Shown: positions 26,745 to 34,491 of the stretch, piece after piece
How the letters are laid out: every line of letters begins with the position of its first letter
Numbering within the stretch: the first letter of the stretch is position 1
Source of the DNA: Pseudomonas sp. N40(2020)
GTDB taxonomy: Bacteria > Pseudomonadota > Gammaproteobacteria > Pseudomonadales > Pseudomonadaceae
DNA: 64,000 nt
NCBI RefSeq assembly: GCF_014472415.1
Contig: NZ_JACSZV010000027.1
Location: forward strand, 1 to 64,000
Direction of reading: 5' to 3'
Program-made: the position numbers and the translations under genes
The notes under the pieces: generated by a model
What the model saw: only the letters and a program-made list of their open reading frames with translations
Told to the model about the DNA's origin: nothing
Database searches by the model: none

Positions 26745-26999
26745 ATGAACAGCATCCACTGGACTCGAAAGGCCGTTAAGCAACTCCTGAAATTGCACAC
26801 CGCACATCAGGCGCAGGTTCGGGATGCCGTTACGGCGCTTGCCGACATGCCTGATGTTGGCAATGTCAAAGCACTGATAGGCCATGACTACGCCTACCGC
26901 CTGCGCGTCGGCAATTATCGAGTCATGTTCGATTGGGATGGCGCAATCAAAGTGGTCAGTATTCAAGAGGTCAAAAAACGCGATGAACGCACCTACTGA
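26745..26999 (+). CDS. RelE/ParE-family toxin
   Basis: This 84-residue protein has the family plan WTRKAVKQLLKL, then VKALIGHDYAYRLRVGNYRVMFDWD and a final VVSIQEVKKRDERTY. The YRLRVGNYRV segment is the usual RelE core. Such toxins are mRNA interferases or gyrase poisons; which one cannot be told here. It overlaps the antitoxin gene by 17 bases, toxin first, as in HigBA-like pairs. Confidence 0.88.
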   Translation: MNSIHWTRKAVKQLLKLHTAHQAQVRDAVTALADMPDVGNVKALIGHDYAYRLRVGNYRVMFDWDGAIKVVSIQEVKKRDERTY

Positions 27000-27306
27000 C
27001 ATCCAAATCATCAACGATGCCGAGGGTAACCCCGCCTTCGTAGTCATTCCCTACGCTCAATACGTCGCACAGAAGACGCAGCCCGATCTGATCCCGCATG
27101 AGGTGGTCAGTCGAATGGTCGACGGGGCGACACCGATCCGCGCCTGGCGCGAACACCTGAACCTAACTCAGGAAGAAGTGGCGAAACGTCTGGGAATTTC
27201 CCAGCCGGCGTTCGCTCAACAGGAAACGGTAGCGAAGCCACGCAGGACGACCCGCGAGAAAATTGCAGCAGCATTCGGCATCACGGCCAATCAACTTGAG
27301 TTGTAG
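26983..27306 (+). CDS. XRE-family antitoxin
   Basis: The 107 residues begin MNAPTDIQIINDAEGNPAF at 26983, inside the end of the toxin gene, so translation is probably coupled. The N-terminal half is a Phd/DUF-type toxin-binding segment (PAFVVIPYAQYVAQ). The C-terminal half is a Cro/CI helix-turn-helix (LNLTQEEVAKRLGISQPAFAQQE, then REKIAAAFGI). It should neutralise the toxin and repress at the palindrome upstream. Confidence 0.88.
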   Translation: MNAPTDIQIINDAEGNPAFVVIPYAQYVAQKTQPDLIPHEVVSRMVDGATPIRAWREHLNLTQEEVAKRLGISQPAFAQQETVAKPRRTTREKIAAAFGITANQLEL

Positions 27307-27334
27307 GCTGCCCTCTTCATTCAAAGGAATTCCC

Positions 27335-27751
27335 ATGAACATCTGCGGCATTGAAATCAAAGGCAGCGAAGCGATCATCGCCGTGGCCGCTCTCGACGGT
27401 TCGACCCTGAGTCACGTCGCCCTCAGCACCAAGAAAATCGCCCTCGACGATGACGACGAGGCGGCCAACGTCAAGCGCTTCGCCGCGCAGGTGGCGTCGT
27501 TTGTGCGGGAGAATTCGATTGACCGGATCGCGATCAAGAAGCGCAGCAAGAAGGGCGAGTTTGCCGGCGGGCCGACCACGTTCAAGATAGAGGGTGTGTT
27601 TCAGTTGCTTGATAGCTGCGAGGTGACGTTGTTGTCACCGCAGACGATCAATGCCCAGGCCAAGAAGCACAATTTTGAACTGCCGGGGACGCTGAACAAG
27701 TATCAGCATGAGGCTTACAAGGCGGCGTGTTCGGCGTTGGTGAAGAAGTAA
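27335..27751 (+). CDS. DUF3010-family protein
   Basis: This 138-residue protein starts MNICGIEIKGSEAIIAVAALDG, with AAAGGAAT upstream of the ATG at 27335. It has an RNase H-like opening (a beta strand with an acidic residue), FAGGPTTFKIEGVFQLL and LPGTLNKYQHEAYKAA, which I associate with DUF3010 proteins common in gammaproteobacteria. Function is unknown. It follows the antitoxin gene by 28 bases, but its promoter cannot be judged. Confidence 0.75.
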   Translation: MNICGIEIKGSEAIIAVAALDGSTLSHVALSTKKIALDDDDEAANVKRFAAQVASFVRENSIDRIAIKKRSKKGEFAGGPTTFKIEGVFQLLDSCEVTLLSPQTINAQAKKHNFELPGTLNKYQHEAYKAACSALVKK

Positions 27752-27778
27752 TCCGATTCCCGACATTACATTGGAACC

Positions 27779-27868
27779 TGTGGGAGCGGGCTTGCCCGCG
27801 ATGGCGGTGTGTCAGGCAATAACAATGTTGGATGTGCTGGCCTCATCGCGGGCTAGCCCGCTCCCACA
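27779..27868. repeat. Inverted REP pair, GTGGGAGCGGGC family
   Basis: TGTGGGAGCGGGCTTGCCCG and the inverted GGCTAGCCCGCTCCCACA bracket a 40-base spacer in the convergent gap between the DUF3010 gene and cdhR. It belongs to the same family as the copy at 13018. Confidence 0.88.
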
Positions 27869-27894
27869 GGGTTCTATGGCGTTGCTGAAACCCC

Positions 27895-28839
27895 TCAGGC
27901 TTGGGCGGTACGTCGGTCTTCGCGGGGGCAGCGGGCGAATTTTGCTCGGTAACTTCTTGTGAAATACGACGGTGATTCAAAGCCGCAAGCGATGCTGACT
28001 TCCAGCACGCTCATGTCGGTCTGGCGCAACAACTGCCGTGCCTTTTCCAGCCTTAAGCGCAGATAAAAATTACTCGGCGTGTCGTTCAGATGCAGCCGAA
28101 ACAAGCGCTCAAGTTGGCGCCGGGTCACTTTGATCGATTCCGCCAACGCCAACGTGGTCAGCGGCGGTTCGCTGTGTTGTTCCATCTCGCCAATCACCTG
28201 AACCAGCTTCTTGTTGCTGATGCCGTAGCGCGTGGCGACTTCCATGCGTTGATGGTCTTTGCGTGGACGAATTCGCCCCAACACAAACTGTTCGCTGACC
28301 TGAATCGCAAGTTGCGGGCCGTGGGCCTGGGCGATCAGGTCGAGCATCAAGTCGATGGAGGCGGTGCCGCCGGCCGAGGTGATCCGTCGACGGTCGATTT
28401 CGAACAGCTCCTGGGTCACGCTGAGCTGTGGATAAGATTCCTTGAAGGCGTCGATGGCTTCCCAGTGCAGGGTCAGGCGATGACCATCGAGCAGGCCAGC
28501 CTCGGCGAGGACGAAACTGCCGGTGTCGATGGCGCCGAGGGTCACGCCTTCGTTGTCCAGCCGTCGCAGCCAATGCTCCAGCGTCGGCGTGGCGAACTTC
28601 AGCGGTTCGAAGCCGGCCACCACCAACAACGTCGCGCCTTTCTTCAGCGGCTCCAACGCCGCGTCGGCGTTGACCGACATGCCGTTACTCGCCAGCACCG
28701 CCCCGCCGTCAGCGCTCAGCACATGCCAGCGGTACAACTCGCCACGAAAGCGGTTGGCCACGCGCAGCGGTTCGATCGCGGAAATAAAGCCAATGGCGGA
28801 GAACCCCGGCATCAGCAAAAAGTAGAAATCCTGGGACAT
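27895..28839 (-). CDS. cdhR: Carnitine catabolism transcriptional activator CdhR
   Basis: This 314-residue GATase1-like AraC-family regulator has a DJ-1/PfpI-like sensor domain (FYFLLMPGFSAIGFISAIEPLRVAN, GAIDTGSFVLAEAGLL, TSAGGTASIDLMLDLI) and a C-terminal AraC DNA-binding domain (SIKVTRRQLERLFRLHLNDTP, VSIACGFESPSYFTRSYRAKF). It is divergent from caiX-cdhCAB, the operon it activates in response to carnitine in P. aeruginosa. It is a paralogue of gbdR at 34492. The identity rests on position and domain plan. Confidence 0.92.
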   Translation of the reverse strand: MSQDFYFLLMPGFSAIGFISAIEPLRVANRFRGELYRWHVLSADGGAVLASNGMSVNADAALEPLKKGATLLVVAGFEPLKFATPTLEHWLRRLDNEGVTLGAIDTGSFVLAEAGLLDGHRLTLHWEAIDAFKESYPQLSVTQELFEIDRRRITSAGGTASIDLMLDLIAQAHGPQLAIQVSEQFVLGRIRPRKDHQRMEVATRYGISNKKLVQVIGEMEQHSEPPLTTLALAESIKVTRRQLERLFRLHLNDTPSNFYLRLRLEKARQLLRQTDMSVLEVSIACGFESPSYFTRSYRAKFARCPREDRRTAQA

Positions 28840-28908
28840 GTGCGCACTCGGTCGGCGGGTAGCGTGGATCGTTGATACGCCGATTGTCGTCAGCGTTCAA
28901 GCGCACAG

Positions 28909-28950
28909 GTCGCTACAGTGCAAATGCCAGTCGCCGCAGTGCGCTTTCAA
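28909..28950. promoter_or_regulatory. Candidate CdhR/GbdR operator upstream of caiX
   Basis: GTCGCTACAGTGC (28909-28921) and GTCGCCGCAGTGC (28930-28942) are direct repeats exactly 21 bases apart with 11 of 13 positions identical. They lie between cdhR and caiX, about 85 bases from the caiX start. The phase is right for an AraC-type dimer. CdhR is the likely ligand from known biology. Confidence 0.6.
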
Positions 28951-29031
28951 GGGCGTATAGCTGCGTAACTTTGCATCACCGGCACGCCAGATGCCGGAAC
29001 TCACAATAAACGACCTGCCGAGGAACCCGAC

Positions 29032-29976
29032 ATGAAACGACTGATCAGCAGCTGTGTTCTTGCACTCAGCGGTACCGCTTTCTTGAGCGCCAGCGTCATG
29101 GCGGCCGAACCCGCGTCTTGCCAGAACGTGCGCATGGGCGTGGTCAACTGGACCGACGTGATCGCCACGAGTGCCATGACCCAGGTGCTGCTCGACGGCC
29201 TCGGCTACAGCACCAAACAAACCAGCGCGTCCCAGCAAATCATCTTCGCCGGGATCCGCGACCAGCGTCTGGACTTGTTCCTCGGCTACTGGAACCCGTT
29301 GATGACCCAGACCATCACCCCGTTCGTCGATGCCAATCAGGTCAAAGTCCTCGACGCACCGAGCCTCAAAGACGCCCGCGCCACCCTCGCTGTGCCGACT
29401 TATATGGCCGACAAGGGCCTGAAGACGTTCGCCGACATCGCCAAGTTCGAGAAAGAACTGGGCGGCAAGATCTACGGCATCGAGCCGGGTTCGGGCGCCA
29501 ATACCCAAATCAAGGCAATGATCACCAAAAACCAGTTCGGCCTCGGCAAGTTCCAGTTGGTCGAGTCCAGCGAGGCCGGCATGCTTGCCGCCGTCGATCG
29601 CGCCGTGCGCCGCAAAGAGGCCGTGGTGTTCTTCGGCTGGGCGCCGCACCCGATGAACGTCAACGTCAAGATGACCTACCTCACCGGCAGCGACGACGCC
29701 CTCGGCCCGAACGAAGGCATGGCCACGGTGTGGACGGTCACCGCACCGAAATACGCCGAGCAATGTCCGAACATCGGTCGCCTGCTGAGCAACCTGACGT
29801 TCACCGCCGAAGACGAGAGCCGGATGATGCAGCCGCTGCTTGATCACAAGGACGCCTTTGAGTCGGCCAAGCAATGGCTCAAGGATCACCCGCAAGACAA
29901 ACAGCGCTGGCTCGAAGGTGTGACCACTTTCGACGGCAAACCAGCCGCTGAAAACCTGCAACTGACCAGCCAATAA
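29032..29976 (+). CDS. caiX: Carnitine-type ABC transporter substrate-binding protein CaiX
   Basis: This 314-residue periplasmic protein has a signal peptide (MKRLISSCVLALSGTAFLSA, cleaved near VMAAEP) and an OpuAC-type betaine-binding fold (NWTDVIATSAMTQVLLDGLGY, LFLGYWNPLM, GIEPGSGANTQ, FFGWAPHPMNV). The Trp and aromatic residues fit a quaternary-ammonium cage. There is no permease or ATPase beside it. In P. aeruginosa CaiX shares the CbcWV core transporter, and the corresponding choWV genes are at 38963-40983. It leads the carnitine operon. Confidence 0.93.
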   Translation: MKRLISSCVLALSGTAFLSASVMAAEPASCQNVRMGVVNWTDVIATSAMTQVLLDGLGYSTKQTSASQQIIFAGIRDQRLDLFLGYWNPLMTQTITPFVDANQVKVLDAPSLKDARATLAVPTYMADKGLKTFADIAKFEKELGGKIYGIEPGSGANTQIKAMITKNQFGLGKFQLVESSEAGMLAAVDRAVRRKEAVVFFGWAPHPMNVNVKMTYLTGSDDALGPNEGMATVWTVTAPKYAEQCPNIGRLLSNLTFTAEDESRMMQPLLDHKDAFESAKQWLKDHPQDKQRWLEGVTTFDGKPAAENLQLTSQ

Positions 29977-29995
29977 CCCACCACTGAATCATCGC

Positions 29996-30020
29996 TTCGC
30001 AGCCCGGCAAGGGCTGCGAA
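29996..30020 (+). promoter_or_regulatory. Intercistronic hairpin after caiX
   Basis: TTCGCAGCCC and GGGCTGCGAA form a perfect ten-base-pair stem with a five-base loop in the caiX-cdhC gap. No T-run follows. It most likely protects the 3' end of the caiX message or partly attenuates, giving excess binding protein over enzymes. A similar hairpin follows choX. Confidence 0.65.
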
Positions 30021-30051
30021 CAGACCCATCACGCCTGAAGGAAACTGCCTC

Positions 30052-30939
30052 ATGAACCACGACGTCATCATCACCTGCGCACTTACCGGTGCTGGCGACA
30101 CGACCGCCAAGAGCCCCCACGTGCCGGTCACCCCGAAACAGATCGCCGCAGCCGCCGTGGAAGCGGCCAAGGCCGGCGCCACCGTCGTGCACTGCCATGT
30201 ACGCGATCCACAGACCGGCAAGTTCAGCCGTGACGTGGCGCTGTACCGCGAAGTGATGGAGCGCATCCGCGAGGCGGACGTCGACATCATCGTCAACCTC
30301 ACCGCCGGCATGGGCGGCGACCTGGAGATCGGCGCTGGCGAGAATCCGATGGAGTTCGGCCCGAACACCGATCTGGTCGGCCCGCTGACTCGCCTGGCTC
30401 ACGTCGAAGCGTTGCTGCCGGAAATCTGCACCCTCGATTGCGGCACCCTCAACTTCGGCGATGGCGACACCATTTACGTTTCGACCCCGGCGCAGCTGCG
30501 GGCAGGCGCCAAGCGCATCACCGAGATGGGCGTGAAAGCCGAACTGGAAATTTTCGACACCGGTCACCTGTGGTTCGCCAAGCAGATGATCAAGGAAGGC
30601 TTGCTCGACAACCCCTTGTTCCAGCTGTGCCTGGGCATCCCGTGGGGCGCGCCGGCCGATACCACCACCATGAAAGCCATGGTCGACAACCTGCCGGCGG
30701 ATGCGGTGTGGGCCGGGTTCGGTATCGGCCGGATGCAGATGCCGATGGCCGCGCAAGCGGTGTTGCTCGGCGGCAACGTGCGGGTCGGTCTGGAAGACAA
30801 CCTGTGGCTGGACAAAGGCGTGCTGGCGACCAACGGCCAATTGGTCGAACGCGCCACCGAGATCCTCAGCCGCCTCGGCGCCCGCGTGCTAACGCCAGCG
30901 GAAGGCCGCAAGAAGATGGGCCTGACCCAGCGCGGCTGA
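30052..30939 (+). CDS. cdhC: 3-dehydrocarnitine cleavage enzyme CdhC (BKACE family)
   Basis: This 295-residue beta-keto acid cleavage enzyme converts dehydrocarnitine and acetyl-CoA to betainyl-CoA and acetoacetate. Family signatures are [26 protein letters not shown] (zinc-binding HxH), [33 protein letters not shown] and [26 protein letters not shown] precedes the ATG. It lies between caiX and cdhA, in the known operon order. Confidence 0.95.
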   Translation: MNHDVIITCALTGAGDTTAKSPHVPVTPKQIAAAAVEAAKAGATVVHCHVRDPQTGKFSRDVALYREVMERIREADVDIIVNLTAGMGGDLEIGAGENPMEFGPNTDLVGPLTRLAHVEALLPEICTLDCGTLNFGDGDTIYVSTPAQLRAGAKRITEMGVKAELEIFDTGHLWFAKQMIKEGLLDNPLFQLCLGIPWGAPADTTTMKAMVDNLPADAVWAGFGIGRMQMPMAAQAVLLGGNVRVGLEDNLWLDKGVLATNGQLVERATEILSRLGARVLTPAEGRKKMGLTQRG

Positions 30940-30978
30940 CGGCCCACATGGGCTTTTAGAACTCTTAAGGACATGACC

Positions 30979-31944
30979 ATGAGCTTTATCACCGAAATCA
31001 AAACCTTCGCCGCCCTCGGCAGCGGTGTCATCGGCAGCGGCTGGGTTGCCCGCGCCCTCGCCCACGGCCTCGATGTGGTGGCCTGGGACCCGGCGCCCGG
31101 GGCTGAAGCGGCACTGCGCAAACGCGTGGCCAATGCTTGGGGCGCACTGGAGAAAAGCGGCCTGGCGCCGGGCGCATCCCAAGATCGCCTGCGTTTTGTC
31201 GCGACCATCGAAGAATGCGTGCGCGATGCCGATTTCATTCAGGAAAGCGCCCCGGAACGCCTGGAGCTGAAACTGGAACTGCACAGCAAAATCAGCGCAG
31301 CGGCCAAGCCCAATGCTTTGATTGGATCGAGTACTTCGGGCCTGTTACCGAGTGAGTTTTACGAGAGTTCGACGCACCCGGAACGCTGTGTGGTCGGTCA
31401 TCCGTTCAACCCGGTTTACCTCCTGCCGCTAGTCGAAGTGGTCGGCGGCAAAAACACCGCGCCCGAAGCCGTGCAAGCGGCGATGAAAGTCTACGAATCC
31501 CTCGGCATGCGTCCGCTGCATGTGCGCAAGGAAGTCCCGGGCTTCATCGCCGACCGCTTGCTCGAAGCGTTGTGGCGCGAGGCGCTACACCTGGTCAACG
31601 ACGGTGTGGCGACTACCGGCGAGATCGACGATGCGATCCGTTTTGGCGCCGGTTTGCGCTGGTCGTTCATGGGCACTTTCCTGACTTACACGCTGGCGGG
31701 TGGCGATGCGGGCATGCGCCACTTCATGTCGCAATTCGGCCCGGCGTTGCAGTTGCCGTGGACGTATCTGCCGGCGCCGGAGTTGACCGACAAGTTGATC
31801 GATGACGTGGTGGATGGCACCAGTGAACAGCTTGGGGAGCGCAGCATTTCGGCGCTGGAGCGCTATCGTGATGATTGTTTGCTGGCGGTGCTTGAGGCGG
31901 TGAAAGCTACCAAGGAGAAGCATGGGATGAGTTTCAGCGAGTGA
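30979..31944 (+). CDS. cdhA: L-carnitine dehydrogenase CdhA
   Basis: This NAD-dependent dehydrogenase oxidises carnitine to 3-dehydrocarnitine. The 321 residues start [21 protein letters not shown]; of two close ATGs (30973, 30979) the second has the better spacing from AAGG. It has a 3-hydroxyacyl-CoA dehydrogenase fold with [46 protein letters not shown] and [20 protein letters not shown]. In some bacteria this is fused to a thioesterase; here that activity is the separate gene at 32186. Confidence 0.95.
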   Translation: MSFITEIKTFAALGSGVIGSGWVARALAHGLDVVAWDPAPGAEAALRKRVANAWGALEKSGLAPGASQDRLRFVATIEECVRDADFIQESAPERLELKLELHSKISAAAKPNALIGSSTSGLLPSEFYESSTHPERCVVGHPFNPVYLLPLVEVVGGKNTAPEAVQAAMKVYESLGMRPLHVRKEVPGFIADRLLEALWREALHLVNDGVATTGEIDDAIRFGAGLRWSFMGTFLTYTLAGGDAGMRHFMSQFGPALQLPWTYLPAPELTDKLIDDVVDGTSEQLGERSISALERYRDDCLLAVLEAVKATKEKHGMSFSE

Positions 31945-31965
31945 TGCGTCCGCTTCAAACCGCGG

Positions 31966-32141
31966 CCCTCACCCTAGCCCTCTCCCGGGGGGAGAGGGGA
32001 CTGACCGAGGTGAATGTTCGAGCTACGCCGACCTGAAAATACCGAGCCGAACTCAAGGTCTGAACAGCCCCCGATCAGCTCCCTTTCCCCCTCGCCCCCT
32101 TGGGGGCGGTCCGACGTTTCGGGAGGGCTGGGGTGAGGGGG
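31966..32141. repeat. CCCTCACC...GGTGAGGGG long imperfect inverted repeat, copy 2
   Basis: The ends CCCTCACCCTAGCCCTCTCC and AGGGCTGGGGTGAGGGG are inverted, and the middle holds GGGACTGACCGA and TTCGAGCTACGCCGACCTGA, as in the copy at 2429. Compared with that copy it has an extra segment (GGTCCGACGTTTCGG) in the right arm. It interrupts the cdhA-cdhB gap of the carnitine operon. Confidence 0.8.
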
Positions 32142-32185
32142 TTGCTCTTGATCCTAACGACCCGCCAACTGCCGGAATCCAAACC

Positions 32186-32662
32186 ATGCCCCACCTCACC
32201 ACCTACCAAACCCGCATCATCCCCGACTGGGTCGACTACAACGGCCACCTGCGCGATGCCTTCTACCTGCTGATCTTCAGCTACGCCACCGACGCCCTGA
32301 TGGACCGTCTCGGCATGGACAGCAACAACCGCGAAGCCAGCGGCAACTCGCTGTTCACCCTCGAACTGCACCTCAATTACCTGCATGAAGTGAAGCTCGA
32401 CACCGACGTCGAAGTGCGCACGCAAATCATCGGCCACGACAGCAAGCGCCTGCACCTTTATCACAGCCTGCATAAGGTCGGAGAAGACCAGGAACTGGCC
32501 GGCAACGAACAAATGCTGCTCCACGTCGACCTTGCCGGCCCGCGTTCGGCGCCGTTCAGTGCCGACACCCTGAGCCGCCTGCAAGCCATCGTCGCCGAGC
32601 AGACCGACCTGCCCGCCCCCGCTTACATCGGCCGCGTCATCGCCCTGCCACCCGCCCGGTAA
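32186..32662 (+). CDS. cdhB: Betainyl-CoA thioesterase CdhB
   Basis: This 158-residue hot-dog thioesterase hydrolyses betainyl-CoA to glycine betaine and CoA. DYNGHLRDAFYLLIFSYATD carries the 4-hydroxybenzoyl-CoA-thioesterase-type Asp/Asn/His motif, and FTLELHLNYLHEVKLDTDVEV follows. The length suits a single hot-dog domain. It completes conversion of carnitine to glycine betaine, feeding gbcAB. Confidence 0.92.
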   Translation: MPHLTTYQTRIIPDWVDYNGHLRDAFYLLIFSYATDALMDRLGMDSNNREASGNSLFTLELHLNYLHEVKLDTDVEVRTQIIGHDSKRLHLYHSLHKVGEDQELAGNEQMLLHVDLAGPRSAPFSADTLSRLQAIVAEQTDLPAPAYIGRVIALPPAR

Positions 32663-32684
32663 ATCCCAATCGCAAGGAGCCGCC

Positions 32685-33848
32685 ATGAACACCGCTGCCG
32701 CTGTTGCCGACTTCCGTACTTATCCGTTGATCAGCGCGCTGAGCGGCGTGCAGACCCTGGCGGATCGCGTTTCGATTGCCTGGGCCGATGGCCGCATCAG
32801 CCCGTTTCATCATGTCTGGTTGCGGGATAACTGCCCGTGTGAACAGTGCGTCTACAACGTCACTCGCGAACAGCTTTTCGAGATTGTCGATGCGGCACAG
32901 GATCTGGCCCCCGTTGCTGCGTATATCGATACCGGAGGCTGCCTGCGCATCGACTGGCAGGACGGCCATCTCAGCCGTTTCGATCCGGGCTGGCTGCGGG
33001 CGCATGCCTATGACGACGAATCCCGCGCCGAACGCCTGGCCGCCAAACCCAAGCCTTACCTCTGGCACAACGACTTGCAGTTGCCGGTCTTCGATTACTC
33101 GGCGCTGATGAACGACAACGCAGCTTTGCTGCAATGGCTGCTCGCCGTGCGTGATATTGGTCTGACTCAGGTGCGCGGCGTACCCACCGAAACCGGTTCG
33201 CTGAAACCCATTGCGCAACGCATTTCCTTCATCCGCGAAAGCAATTTCGGCGTGCTGTTCAACGTGCAATCCAAGGCCAACGCCGACAGCAACGCCTACA
33301 CCGCTTTCAACCTGCCATTGCACACGGATCTGCCAACCCGAGAGCTGCAACCGGGGCTGCAATTTCTGCATTGTCTGGTGAATGACGCCGAGGGTGGCGA
33401 GAGCATTTTTGTTGACGGGTTTGCGATTGCCGATGCCTTGCGCCAGGAAGACTCTGCGTCATTTCAGGCGCTGTGCGAGATCCCGGTAGAGTTTCGCAAC
33501 AAGGATCGTCATAGCGACTATCGCTATCTGGCGCCGATCATTGCACTGGATACGCTGGGCCGGGTCGCGGAGATTCGCATGGCAAATTTTCTGCGCGGCG
33601 CGTTCGAGACGTCGGTGGAGCAGATGCCGGTGTTGTATCGGGCTTATCGGCGGTTTATCGCGATGACGCGGGAGCCGCGTTTTCGCTTGATGCAGCGGCT
33701 CAACCCAGGTGAGTTGTGGTGCTTTGATAATCGCCGCACGTTGCACGCGCGCAATGCGTTTGACCCAAGCACCGGGGCGCGGCACTTTCAGGGCGGTTAC
33801 ATCGACCGGGATGAGTTGTTGTCGCGCATCCTGGTGTTGCAACGCTAG
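32685..33848 (+). CDS. Gamma-butyrobetaine dioxygenase (2-oxoglutarate-dependent)
   Basis: This 387-residue Fe(II)/2-oxoglutarate oxygenase hydroxylates gamma-butyrobetaine to L-carnitine. The N-terminal zinc domain (WLRDNCPCEQCVYNVTREQ) is diagnostic of the BBOX/TMLH group. The iron site is HTDLPTRELQPG with the distal His in NRRTLHARNAFDPSTGARHFQG. AAGGAG lies just before the ATG, and the gene follows cdhB by 22 bases, so the carnitine operon also accepts gamma-butyrobetaine. The related substrate trimethyllysine is less likely given the context. Confidence 0.9.
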   Translation: MNTAAAVADFRTYPLISALSGVQTLADRVSIAWADGRISPFHHVWLRDNCPCEQCVYNVTREQLFEIVDAAQDLAPVAAYIDTGGCLRIDWQDGHLSRFDPGWLRAHAYDDESRAERLAAKPKPYLWHNDLQLPVFDYSALMNDNAALLQWLLAVRDIGLTQVRGVPTETGSLKPIAQRISFIRESNFGVLFNVQSKANADSNAYTAFNLPLHTDLPTRELQPGLQFLHCLVNDAEGGESIFVDGFAIADALRQEDSASFQALCEIPVEFRNKDRHSDYRYLAPIIALDTLGRVAEIRMANFLRGAFETSVEQMPVLYRAYRRFIAMTREPRFRLMQRLNPGELWCFDNRRTLHARNAFDPSTGARHFQGGYIDRDELLSRILVLQR

Positions 33849-33853
33849 ATCGC

Positions 33854-33891
33854 AAAAAAAGCCCCGATACCAGCCGTGACAGGATCGGGGC
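33854..33891 (-). terminator. Terminator-like hairpin oriented to the minus strand
   Basis: GCCCCGAT (33861-33868) pairs with ATCGGGGC (33884-33891). The T-run is on the left when read on the minus strand (seven A residues on plus), and there is no T-run on the plus side. No minus-strand gene is nearby, so it may instead stabilise the 3' end of the dioxygenase mRNA, or end antisense transcription. Confidence 0.5.
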
Positions 33892-34102
33892 AGAGGGTAC
33901 TGTTGAGGAGCTGCCGTGCGAGGGTGACCAAACCTTCGTGTTGCAAGCTGAGCTCAGTGTGCCCACTCCCCTTTACGACGAGTTAGCCGAAAACGACCTG
34001 TTCATAGCAGTCGCGGCCACTGCGACAAATCGCCCTTGCCGTCCCTCCCCTTGCCTACCAGAATCGAGCCACGACCTCCGTTGCCGAAGAAGGATTCGCC
34101 TC

Positions 34103-34366
34103 ATGATGTATGCCGATTTGATCGATCAGGAAGACCTGTTGGGCCAGCTCAAGGCATTGGGATTTCAAGTGCCGAGCGGCTCCACGGCGGAGCAGGCTTG
34201 CGAGTGTGCGGTGCGTGGGCTGGATAACGTTCGCGCGTTTGAATTGCGCAAGATGGTCAAGGAAATGTACACCAGCGGCGCGAGCATTCAGCCGGCGGTG
34301 CGTCAGGCCATCGACAAGCAGTTGTTGCCGGCATTGGCGGATTACCAACAAAGCCATAGCGCCTGA
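34103..34366 (+). CDS. Small conserved hypothetical protein in the carnitine region
   Basis: This 87-residue protein starts MMYADLIDQEDLLGQLKALGF, with AAGGA eight bases before the ATG at 34103; the frame is open upstream without support. It is soluble and helical (ACECAVRGLDNVRAFELRKMVKEMYT). I do not recognise a named domain. A gene of this type occurs near gbdR in other pseudomonads by my recollection, but no function is known. The 250 bases before it hold only the hairpin at 33854 and nothing else that I can identify. Confidence 0.6.
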   Translation: MMYADLIDQEDLLGQLKALGFQVPSGSTAEQACECAVRGLDNVRAFELRKMVKEMYTSGASIQPAVRQAIDKQLLPALADYQQSHSA

Positions 34367-34378
34367 CACTGATCGCTT

Positions 34379-34487
34379 GATCGTTCCCATGCTCCGCGTG
34401 GGAATGCCTCAACGGACGCTCCGCGTTCGGCCTTTTGGGACGCGGAGCGTCCCGGGCTGCGTTCCCACGCAGAGCGTGGGAACGATC
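34379..34487. repeat. Complete REP doublet (REPIN-like), GTTCCCACGC family
   Basis: GATCGTTCCCATGCTCCGCG, GGACGCTCCGCG, GGGACGCGGAGCGTCCC and CCACGCAGAGCGTGGGAACG run in order to a terminal GATC. It fills the convergent gap between the small gene at 34103 and gbdR. Confidence 0.92.
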
Positions 34488-34491
34488 CTGA

